From positions 29,389,985 to 29,453,984 of the forward strand of contig CAIIXF020000004.1 of assembly GCA_903813345.2 (NCBI GenBank): a stretch of 64,000 nucleotides of DNA, in the 5' to 3' direction. This DNA is from Owenia fusiformis. Its lineage: Eukaryota; Annelida; Polychaeta; Sabellida; Oweniidae. This document shows positions 12,046 through 21,258 of the stretch, in pieces (position 1 is the stretch's first letter; each line of letters begins with the position of its first letter). The notes beneath the pieces were generated by a model. It was given only the letters and a program-made list of their open reading frames with translations, was not told where the DNA came from and did no database searches. Made by a program: the position numbers and the translations under genes.

Positions 12046-12126
12046 GATACAATTTCTGGGATAGAGAAGACGAGGCAAGAGCAATGAGTTATTTTCAACC
12101 CTGGATCAGAAAACAAAAAGTACCAG
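12046..12126 (+). CDS. Putative exon with Myb/SANT-like helix of the recombinase-like gene
   Basis: Acceptor TTTATCTAG and donor GTAATT bound 81 nt, again phase 1 to phase 1. The peptide YNFWDREDEARAMSYFQPWI followed by RKQKVPG has the pattern W-x3-E-x2-A-x3-F-x3-I-x5-PGK seen, from memory, in the C-terminal Myb-like tail of the LTLFNARRGG protein family. This ties the exon to the decayed 5' part at 8590-9590. The next intron carries a small MITE (12154-12329). Confidence 0.55.
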
Positions 12127-12153
12127 GTAATTTATTATTTGTCATGTACATCA

Positions 12154-12329
12154 CAGTGGTGGATCCAGGAATTAACAAGGGGGCCCAAATCAAAAGGCCT
12201 ATTAATGCCCAAAAAGGCCCATTAATTGAGGCACAAAACCACATTAAGGCCAAAAAGGGCCCAATTTTCGTGGCACAATTTTTACTGTCAATTTTTCCCC
12301 ATGCCCGCCTCACCCTGGATCCGCCACTG
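12154..12329. mobile_element. hAT-type MITE, 176 bp
   Basis: The terminal inverted repeats are CAGTGGTGGATCCAGG at the left and CCTGGATCCGCCACTG at the right. The interior is a run of AAAAAGGCCCA/TTAATG phrases without coding capacity. CATCA flanks both ends (12149-12153 and 12330-12334), shorter than the 8 bp expected of hAT, so the family call rests on the CAGTGGYGGATCC ends. It lies in an intron between two putative exons. Confidence 0.75.
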
Positions 12330-12676
12330 CATCATGCATCAAAGTAACGCAGCACAGCACAGAATGAGGGAACTATACTATGCCATGTGCCCAGATTTTA
12401 ATACATTTAAAGATATAAGTGTACTGTACTTCAAATTATTTCTTAGTTGAATACTAGTGCACAAAGTTATAGCCCCTATAATAGTTTCTCATCTCAACAT
12501 CCATGTTTGTTCATCACAGCCGCAGAGAGATTAATATTAATGTTTTTTCTCTATTAAAATGCCAAGATCCTATGTAGTACATTGTTCTGAACTTTGATTT
12601 GTTGTTTCCTATAGCTGTATTACATGTATTAGTAGGATATAACCATAATTGTAATGAAGTAATATTTAGTTTCCAG

Positions 12677-12795
12677 GAAAAGCAGATATGATGCCATTTC
12701 TGGCACAGGGTCAGTTTAGGCAGGAATTAACTTGGGACAAGGGTGAAAGAAAAAACATAATAATCAAGGAGAATAAACTTAAGAAAATGTTATAA
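12677..12795 (+). CDS. Putative terminal exon of the recombinase-like gene
   Basis: After the acceptor TAGTTTCCAG the phase-1 frame continues from VPG into KADMMPFLAQGQFRQELTWD, then KGERKNIIIKENKLKKML and a TAA stop at 12793-12795. The PGK join across the intron and the W-x2-x-K-N pattern fit the end of a Myb/SANT-like DNA-binding fold. A canonical AATAAA follows at 12811. Unlike the 5' part, exons 10965-12795 contain no frameshift, so either the gene died recently or the 3' exons serve another transcript. Confidence 0.5.
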
Positions 12796-12810
12796 ACATA
12801 ATTATCTTTG

Positions 12811-12816
12811 AATAAA
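12811..12816 (+). terminator. AATAAA polyadenylation signal
   Basis: Located 15 bp after the stop codon of the putative terminal exon, the expected place for a 3' end. Confidence 0.5.
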
Positions 12817-12829
12817 AACCTGTATCATT

Positions 12830-14240
12830 CCTTATTAGATTTAATATGTGTTTTGGAATTAGACCTCATGCATTTTTGGTTGGTACATGTACTAATTATG
12901 CTTTTTCATATCAAGTGAAAAATGACATAGGTTTCTATTTCTACTTGATAAGAATGTAAGTATAACACACTGGGGAAAACTGCACCCTGATTTAGTGATA
13001 TAAGCCTAATGAACATTTCTATCGCACCCTTATATTGTGATCAGTTTGCCAGGTGGATGAATATGTACAGTAAAATGAGATCAATTCAGTGTGATGGTGT
13101 ATTTTGCATACTGAACATTTGAAATATGCCAGTAGTGAATTTGAACTCAATAATCATGCAAAACTGAGTATGTTTAGCAATATTAAGAGACAAATCATAG
13201 GAATTAATTTACTGTATACTCCTAGTAACATAGTACCATTTTTTTTATTTTTAACATTAGGAAATGTAATAGCCACAAAATTCCAATAGTTCTATGATTC
13301 CATAGTTCTATAATTTGCAAAATTCTGAGGCTATTCTTGAGAATTTATTTCACTGGATGTTTTCATTCAATTGTTGATCTCACAAAATGGCTAAAGATGA
13401 AGCCACAATCTTAGAACGAAAGGAAAGGTATTGTACCGGGAGCACAATTTTTATTATTCATTTATATTCGTTCATTGATTACACATTGATACATTTTACT
13501 TTTAATATAACATTTATATGCGTTAAAAAAGCAGATTGTCTTCTTTTTAATGGTTTTCATCTCGTGTAAATTTGATAAGTATTTATTGAGTAATGATAAG
13601 TTAAAAAACATGTGTAAACTGAAATCATTTTATGTTTTTGTCGGCATTGCCGTTATAGTTTTCCAGCTTCAAATAGTGATCAATAATTAATTTAGATCCT
13701 GTATGGGTCACTTTGAAATTTGACAAGTTGACAGCTTTGGGCTGGTCTCCACCCACTTAATTTGCATATTTCTTGACTGATCGTAATATTTGTGAACGCT
13801 TTCCTGGGAAAGTCAGTCCCGAGTTTGCATCTGAAGAGATAGGAGGTTGAATTTTTACAAATTGATAGTCTCAAGTTTGTATCTGAAAGGTGTTAGATGT
13901 GAATAATTCTGTATTTTTATAAAGTCTTGAGTTAAGTATTGTGCGAGCATTTCTCAGTGTTTGGATTATTACAATCATTTGATCATACAAGTGGATTTAA
14001 TCATATAACTGGATTTATTACTGGATTTATAATTTGATTATACGCTAATTTGGATTCTGCATTGTCATGTCAGCAAGGTAAATAAAGTTTATTGTTTTAT
14101 TGTTATTAAATTAAGCTGAAATATTTTGTTCAGTTATTCTTGATACAGTAAAAAATTACAATATCCATGAGGTCAATTAGATACAAATTCCTTTCACGCA
14201 CAAGACATATCCACACATCATCTTTCCAGTGCCATTGATT
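12830..14240. other. Non-coding, AT-rich intergenic stretch
   Basis: I see no element or gene I can support. One short candidate first exon exists at 13387 (MAKDEATILERKE before a GTATTG donor) but nothing continues it. Confidence 0.5.
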
Positions 14241-14241
14241 G

Positions 14242-14954
14242 TTAACTCATTGGCGCGCTATTTAATTATTTTTAAAAGCTACTGAGCGTTAATTAATTTA
14301 TTTAGGATGAGGATTTTCATGCCTGCCAATCTGAAAGTGACATAAAATCTAAACCAACAGAGATAACACCACCAAATTTTTACTCATGATTAGAAACATA
14401 TGTATAAATCATATTTTAATGTATGAACTCATCACAATGAAAGGCACTGATGATACAAAATCCTAAACATGTACATTACAAAAAACACATAAGAACCCTA
14501 CTAAATATTACCTTGGTGTACCCCAGCAACTTCCCTGGCCTGTCCCCCAGCCACAGAGTTGTCAGGCCCATCATCGTTTTGAAATTTCATTTTCTGAGGC
14601 TTCAAATATTAGGCTTCACTACAAGAATCGCTTAAATATAGCAGCGATTTGATCATCATTACCCAGTCTAAATCGAGCGCTTTTTAAATACCACAATGTC
14701 TGATCACTTCCAGATTCGTATTTATTTCGAAATAAAGCAATAAGTGACCAAAATAATTTTTTCAATCATTTCTCTTCGCCAAATTAATTTTAAATCACTT
14801 CCTGTCAATGTGAGTACCCAACATTGGCACTGCAATACTAGGGTGACATCTTTCTAAGTCTGTTAAAACTTCCCTATAGCTTGTCGACCTGAAGTCGACA
14901 TACGCCATGAAGCGAATTGGCGAAAAAAGTCGACTGAGCGCGCGAATGAGTTAA
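14242..14954. mobile_element. piggyBac-type non-autonomous element, ~0.7 kb
   Basis: The inverted ends read TTAACTCATTGGCGCGCT (14242) and AGCGCGCGAATGAGTTAA (ending 14954), each including a TTAA tetranucleotide, the obligate piggyBac target. The subterminal part at the right has repeated GTCGAC. No transposase is present; a short stretch near 14305 (DEDFHACQSESD) is acidic like a piggyBac N-terminus but too short to claim. Confidence 0.8.
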
Positions 14955-15244
14955 AGGGGTTTCCGCTCGGCCCAATTTATTCTCCAGTATTTATTATTTT
15001 GATCAATTTATTCCATACTGGTGAAAATTATTTGAATCAACGTAACTCCCACCACAGTATGGTCACTTATTCAGGGAATTTCTTTAGAATATTGCCAGCT
15101 TCAATGAGAAAAAGCACTAATTTAGAGAAGTCACAAAGCTGTGAAATTAAATGATTGAAAATAAAGAGCTGTGGTATAGAAACGAAAATTTGCAAAGTAC
15201 AATTGGCATAAAATTTTTAAATCAACAGAATGACATAATTAAAG

Positions 15245-15365
15245 AAATATCGAGATTCAACGCCTCCCCCAGATGAAGATTGAGATTCATCTCCCCCAGA
15301 TGAAGATCGAGATTCATCAACGCCTCCCCCAGATGAAGGTCAAGATTCATCAACGCCTCCCAAGA
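15245..15365 (+). repeat. ~36-bp tandem repeat, in frame with the hAT-like pseudogene
   Basis: Units of the type CGCCTCCCCCAGATGAAG plus ATCGAGATTCATCAA occur 3-4 times. In the frame of the downstream pseudogene the last copies encode repeated DSSTPPPDEG, an acidic proline-rich linker, so the repeat may be part of the original coding sequence. Confidence 0.75.
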
Positions 15366-16535
15366 TGATACATCGACTGGTCTATGGGAGTATGATATCT
15401 AATCACGTTCATGAAGTACCTAAAGATAATATAAAATATTTTCTCTATAATCATCGGGTGACTGAATTGATTTTTAAGTACCCACCAAAAAGTATAAGGA
15501 CAGCAGGAAGGCTTTAGGTAATAGAAAGCAGTTGCCAAAGAGATTGGGTTTAAAATTATCTGTTTTTGTCTTACTCTGTAGCAAAAGACGGGCTGTACTG
15601 CTTACCCTGTGTTTTGTTCCCTGATACGTCAAGTCATCGCCGGTCGAATTTATTCATAATAAAAACTCCATTCACCAATTGGAAAAAGGCTTTAGAACAT
15701 ATTAGTTGTCATGGAAAGCACCAGTACCATTTGACTTCATTTGAAAGGCTCAACAATTTCATCAGAACTAGGACAAACCCTATTACTGGGATAGACATGG
15801 CGATGACTAATATCCACCAAGCACGTGTTCAAGCCAACTGAAAATGTTTAGTTTCCATACTAAAATGTATTGAATTTTGTGGGGGCCCTCTCCGAGGTCA
15901 TAGAGAAGACACAGATATATCCAATAATTGTCAATCCCACTCTCCATCAAACCAAGGAAATCTATTGGCTTTGATAAAATGTGCAAAAATGCGTCATAAT
16001 ATATCCAATACATCCCAGGAAGAATTCTTACGAATTTAGCAATTGGTAAAAGTTGCGAAATTCATGGAATCAAAATTATGTTAGACACTGTGAAACAAAT
16101 GGGAATTTTTTCAGTTATTCCCTGAAATGAAGCAGGAAGCTAGATTCTAAAATTGCAGAGGTAAATGCAAGACGTAGAGAGAATGGTGAAAAATGTATGT
16201 CTCACAAATTACCTTAAGTTTTAAAGCAAACAAGATGTGTGGAAAAATTTCATACTATTGAAACATTTGAAGAATTATATGAGCCAATTCATTTGTGTCT
16301 GTCAGAAATTATAGCAGAACCTGGGTGGAATACAAAGACGATTCTAGATGCAACGGGTCTGTTAAAGAAAGTAATTACGCATTCCGAGTTTAAATCTGCA
16401 TTTGAGGTTGTATGTTTTACATTAGCTCCAAGTTTACGAAACACTAACCAACTTGTAATGCTACATAGTTTAAGGTCCCAAGTCTTTGTAAAAGGAAAGG
16501 GCAAGTTTGTTAAAAAAGGTCAAAAAATAATGTGA
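15365..16535 (+). pseudogene. hAT-derived ZMYM1/TTF-type transposase-like pseudogene
   Basis: One frame, broken by stops, follows the order typical of TTF-zinc-finger hAT-like proteins. From 15566 it has DGLYCLPCVLFP (TTF-type cysteine pair), TNWKKALEHISCHGKHQYH (zinc-binding His), then CIEFCGGPLRGHRED and NQGNLLALIK of the DUF4371-like part. After stops near 15840, 16036 and beyond, a second open stretch (16239-16535) has EKFHTIETFEELYEPI and ILDATGLLKKVI, matching the middle of the RNase-H-like core after the TRWVE segment. The C-terminal dimerisation domain is not visible. In-frame stops mean no product is made. The upstream proline-acid repeat is in the same frame. Confidence 0.75.
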
Positions 16536-16719
16536 TGTGATAATACAAATATCCTACAAGTTGTGTAGGTTTACACCTTGGAACTTATCATTCCTTGGGT
16601 TGGGTTCGATTCCCGAATGACTTGATATTGTATTCATACTCCAATTCTATTTTGGCTGTTCATAAGCATGTCTAAAAAGTTACGTCTGCCAAGTTTAATT
16701 AAAGGACAGTTAAACTTTT

Positions 16720-16970
16720 GGCTGAAATAAAGTCCAAATGACATTTAGGAATGTTAAAAAATATATTCATAAAAGTGTTCCACAATTTCATAATGATGTA
16801 TTAAAGTCTTGGATTTCTTTTAATAACACATCATATGGAGTCATTGATCAAGCAGCTCAAAGTGTATGGCTGAATAAAGATTTTCAGTACAAGAACAAAT
16901 GTATCCTTTTAGAATGTTTATTTAAAAAATACATTTGTCACTTTCAAAATATTTTTGAAGAAAAATAGTC
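16720..16970 (+). pseudogene. L1/Tx1-like LINE ORF2 C-terminal fragment
   Basis: The 76-residue frame at 16738-16968 contains FHNDVLKSWISFNN and QSVWLNKDFQYKNK, which match the conserved stretch after the RT domain of L1/Tx1-type polyproteins (FYKDVLKAW... NQPLWFN). Nothing else of the element is attached, so both ends are lost. It lies just downstream of the hAT-like pseudogene. Confidence 0.55.
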
Positions 16971-17479
16971 TTATTTACTGTAAAGTGTCTAGCACCAATT
17001 AATTATGAGTTGAAAAGGGGAACACTAGTCACTGAATTCTTAGACATTAGAGAGGTTTTGCAAATGGATTTTTAAGTCAACATATCCGTAACATATTCTC
17101 ACCAGATATTTGCGTAGTCAGTTCATTTGATACGTAGAGCGATATGGAAAACACGAAAAATGAAGCTTGTGTAGGTTGTTATTTACGTATCCCATTTTAT
17201 CATTCAATAACATTGTTTATCGTTCTGAAAGTATCACTGTATTAACAAGTAAATTGTGTTTCACAATATGAGTTGTAAATGAATTTTTGTAAATGAATTT
17301 GTAAATTCATTTTACACTGTGTTGAATGGTATTGCAATAATTACAGTATACATGTTTTGCACAATGTTACATTCTAGTGACCTACATTATCTTTAGTGTA
17401 TATCATGCTAATTTTGAGGAGTGAAAACAGGCTATTTGGTCAACTAATTTGATTGTGAGTGAGTGGCAATAAAATCATA

Positions 17480-17773
17480 CTTATAAACAGCACAATGAGC
17501 CTCTTAGATTCAATCATAAGAGCACAGACAGGAAAATATGTTGTCTCAAGACCAAGACATCAAAAAAATGTGTGTACTTCAGACTGAAAGATGATGCCAA
17601 CCTCGTTCGATCTTGCTTGGCAAAGAATCCATGGCAGTATCCTCCCAATTGGGAGGCTGTCCACCTCAATGTTTGCAAGGATCTTCATGTGGACAAGATA
17701 AGAACAATCTGTGAAAGGATGGAGCTCCTCATTACATCCTTCAAAAAGGAAGACAGATTACGTCAATCAAAGT
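17480..17773 (+). CDS. Exon-like Myb/SANT DNA-binding module
   Basis: A frame open from before 17497 to a GTAAGA donor at 17774 encodes KKCVYFRLKDDANLVRSCLA, then KNPWQYPPNWEAVHLNV, followed by VDKIRTICERMELLI and FKKEDRLRQSK. The spacing of the W residues and the C-terminal basic helix (VRERxxLLxxxFKxxDR) fits the Myb/SANT-like modules common in invertebrate transposon-derived and host transcription factors. No downstream exon could be identified with confidence. It could be the first coding exon of a lost gene or part of a transposon. Confidence 0.5.
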
Positions 17774-17869
17774 AAGATGAAGCATTTTATGATCTTATCT
17801 GGGGCAAATTTTGAGTAATAGGAAAAAATGTTTATTTTTAGAAAATAATTTGAAAATAAATTTTGAAAA

Positions 17870-17965
17870 TTTATGGCCCATTTTCAACTAATATGGCCTA
17901 CAAATGGCCAATATATGCCCAAAAAGGCCCATTTTTTGAGGCCCTACAGATTTTTGGTAAAATAT
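17870..17965. mobile_element. Decayed GGCCCA-rich MITE fragment
   Basis: ATGCCCAAAAAGGCCCATT plus TTGAGGCCC repeats the interior of the hAT-type MITE at 12154-12329. The terminal inverted repeats are gone. Confidence 0.45.
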
Positions 17966-17999
17966 TAGAATTGTTAATGATTTTTTAAATACTAGCTGA

Positions 18000-19060
18000 C
18001 ATATTAGATACTACACTATGTGTACATCAGAAAGACCCCAGGGGAGATAAAACTTAGAGGTTAACAAGTTCCCGAAGATCGAAACAGTGAATGCCCTAAT
18101 CCAACCAATCGCTTACTTTATATCCTGGCCAATGGTGGAACGGAAGGACACTACAACCTTTTGCGTAAGAAAAATTATTAAAATAATATCCCAACCTCGG
18201 ATTTACATCATACCATACTAATGGACTTGATCTTATATTAAATCCCAAAATAAATGATAAATGAAAATAAGAGAGCATTTTAGTCATCTCCCTAGAATTT
18301 TACTCAAGTCTTAAATCTTTAATTGATCAAAGTATGCCCATAAATTTATAATTAACTAGAAAACAGCAACTCCATAGAGTAGCTGTTTTCAAAGATAACG
18401 TTCTGTTAACCAGCATTTGAGTAATTGTCTGAACAAACAAATGAATGGACAGATGGACAGAAGAATTGTCGAAAAGAAATTCAGCCTGCTGAAATTGCCA
18501 AACACCTGTTGAAAAAATATTTAAGCCAAAGTGATAAGGCTGATATCACTGTAGCGACCAGGGGCCCAACATTTGTATTATATCGCCAGTATGGCATTGG
18601 TACCTGGTTTGATATATTACTTTATATATTTTACTTACTGAAACTAATGTTTTTACCAATTTTTGGCTCGATACTTCCGGTAACATTTGGATCTCGGGAG
18701 GTTCGAGATTCCAAATCATGTGATCATAAGCATGCCAATATAGTTCTGGATAGTATATTTGCAACGTGGCAAGGGAAGGACGTGTTCCCATGGTTTCTTC
18801 AACATCTACAGCTGAAACTTGGGTAAATACTTACACATTTGCTTTAACTTCATTTGGCTTCATAGTAGTTTTCATTTCATTGCCAACCAGATTTATGGTC
18901 ATATATTTTAATAATTAGAACTTTTCATCGGTATTTCCAGTATTTTGAGTTAACCTTTTTAAGTTACATTCAAGCCAATATTTTACTCACATTTCTATAA
19001 CTTTGGAATGCCACGTTGTAGGTTAAAATAGGAGGTCATTTCACTTCAACTTATCATGTT
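18000..19060. other. No supported gene; one long but unrecognised frame
   Basis: A hairpin (GAAAACAGC...GCTGTTTTC) sits at 18359-18392. A 133-codon plus-strand frame at 18425-18826 ends at a GTAAAT donor-like site; its product has a hydrophobic middle and resembles nothing I know. Confidence 0.35.
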
Positions 19061-19067
19061 ATCATGT

Positions 19068-19205
19068 TGGCGGGAAATGCTATCCCTTCGGTGAGAAATT
19101 CTACCTTTTGGCGGGAAACTGTACCTTTTTGGTGGGTAATTGATCACATTCTGGCGGGAAATTTTACCTGTTTAGCGGAAAATCACCTCTATTCGGCAGG
19201 TAAAA
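19068..19205. repeat. ~21-bp minisatellite, TGGCGGGAAA units
   Basis: Six or seven units of the type TGGCGGGAAATTCTACCTTT follow each other at 20-22 bp spacing. Three units keep the TTTCCCGCC core (reverse strand) intact. Confidence 0.85.
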
Positions 19206-19734
19206 TCATTTGCATTAGTTGAATAAAGGTAACCTTATTTCAGAAACATAGCCATTCATATCTTATGGGACAAACTCCTCTTGTTTTTATGGAATTCTTT
19301 CAATTGATAATTAATAGAAACCCTCATTAATTTATGGGGAAATTGTTAATGAGGCGTATAGCCTTTTTATTTTTTCGTGAAGCCACTCAGTAAAATTACA
19401 ATACCTCTGCAACCTGATGACCAATCAAGATTATTCAAGTATCTATGTATTCCTGACACGTTTGGACATCCGGGAATAACAACGTCTACCCAAAGTATGC
19501 ATGCAAAATTGATGAAATTCATGACTGAAATCGGAGAGACAAAATTTTAGATTCACAAACAAAATTGCTTGTGAAAACTATTTACACAAGTATTTCAGAG
19601 ACTCTACTTGACTAAGGTTTTATTTGAAGATACATTGCCTTATTAAGCAGGAAGAGGGGCATACAGAACACGGAAACAAATGCAATTTTAAAAAATTTCT
19701 ATATTTCAGTTTGAACATGTTATTACTATATGTC

Positions 19735-19985
19735 ACATAGACACGGTCGCATTTAGACCGTTCCGTATTAGTGGTTTTGTTGACATTAATACGGAATAAA
19801 TCATACCATTTCATGACAACCCGGCAGATTTCATTTAATGACTTACGTTCATGAAAACAAGTGAAGTACATATGATCCCCATATAAAACACTGGTCTACA
19901 CGCTCCCGTTTAGACCGTTCCGTATTAGTGGTTGTGTTGACATTAATAGGGAATAAATCATAACATTTCCTGAAAAATGGTGACC
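19735..19985. repeat. Internal duplication at the left arm of the inverted repeat
   Basis: GACCGTTCCGTATTAGTGGT plus TGACATTAATA-GGAATAAATCATA occurs at 19758 and again at 19915, about 157 bp apart, in the same orientation. Only one copy exists in the right arm (25140-25195, inverted). Confidence 0.75.
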
Positions 19986-20307
19986 TTGTCCTACAGAAAT
20001 TGAGATTATGTTTCACAGCAAGTTCACACGGCGATACTGTATAGCACATGCTCTGGGGAATTGATTCTACTTTCTATAGACACCAATCACATCTCTGTCA
20101 ATAAAATAATAAAAAAGAATTAGGGTCCCAACCTCATTTGTTTACATTTACAAAAACGTGAAAAAATGACAAAAGTTGTCATAACTTTTTAAATCTTAAA
20201 CTTTTGAAACAGATTTCACTTGCCAGCAAACAGATACTTTAGTCATTGACGAACCGAAGATGTCAATTTGGTTCGTAATATCTCCAAATAAACGATTTCA
20301 ACATTTA
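19820..20307. repeat. Left arm of a ~0.5-kb inverted repeat (pairs with 24787-25286)
   Basis: The outer end CCCGGCAGATTTCATTTAAT and the inner TTTGGTTCGTAATATCTCC are found as reverse complements at 25286 and 24810. Similarity extends along almost the whole 490 bp with scattered substitutions and small indels. No target duplication is visible next to the outer ends. Confidence 0.85.
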
Positions 20308-20630
20308 AAAAAAAACTCAATGCTAGTCCACGTGTTAATACAGAATTGGTTGACTCAATAAGTAAACTCAATGAAAGAAACATTGCACTCGTGAATGAAA
20401 TGAAGCAGTTCAGATAATAAGTAGTGTTACACAATATTAGTATGTTTTAACCCGGGTATGAAACATAATACCTTGTTTCAGTAGCATGGGCATTTAGATT
20501 CAATTATAACTTCATTTGTCATGGAGAAGGTAAGAGTGTCATTCTGGTTTGAAGGAAGTACAAAAACCTTCGCAAGAAAATCATCTAAGTGCCAGCATGA
20601 GAAGGGAGGTAGTCATGCAAATAAGGAGAG

Positions 20631-20728
20631 TGTGATGTGTGCAAGAAGAGGTTTTACTTGCCAAGTCATCTGAAGAGACACAAAAGGGCCATACATACTC
20701 CCAAGCTAAACAAGTGCAACAGTTGCCA
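20631..20728 (+). CDS. Single C2H2 zinc-finger exon fragment
   Basis: The frame reads CDVCKKRFYLPSHLKRHKRA then IH, a textbook C-x2-C-x12-H-x4-H finger, followed by TPKLNKCNSC, which starts the next finger, and then a GTAAGT donor at 20729. A TAA lies two codons before the first Cys, so an acceptor or a nonsense change must be close (AATAAG is a weak candidate). No other finger was found nearby; it lies inside the loop of the inverted repeat. Likely an orphan exon or fragment of a zinc-finger gene. Confidence 0.55.
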
Positions 20729-21258
20729 GTAAGTATTGCTTGTACCAAGCAATACACGACTATTTTTGTGGGTATGTTGCAAAAATCATTCAAATGCAAT
20801 TGTCGGCCCAAATGCTATTATTCCCTATCATGAAACATTTCACTAGCCACACAGATTAAATACTTTATTGTTTGAAATGTAAATGCAATTTTTGAGAAAC
20901 AGACCGAAGTATTATTCGTGAATGCATCTACGCACAATCGGCTGAATGCATAATCCTACTCCTTCTTTATTGCTCACTCAATTAAATGTGAATTGTATTT
21001 TATAGAAACCAGCACTTTTCACATATTTAAATATTATAGCAATTATTTAGTGAACTTTATTAATGAAGGTAAGTTATTTGAAATGATATAAGAAAATGCA
21101 TTTATTTAAAATGGCATATGAACTATATAGTCAGTCACTACCAGAAAATGCATCATTGGTAATGCCATCTTGTGATTGCATGGTAATCTGGATTTTCAAA
21201 TGCTAAACACTATGAAAACACTGGACTATATATACAAGGTGTCCCAGAAGTAAGGTGA

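Noticed and set aside
16590-16625. GGTTCGATTCCCGAATG resembling a Pol III B box
   Set aside because: No A box at the right distance and no tRNA fold; at best a SINE scrap.
18425-18826. 133-codon plus-strand ORF ending at a donor-like site
   Set aside because: No recognisable motif, mixed hydrophobic composition and an equally open opposite strand (18546-18791); not supported as a gene.
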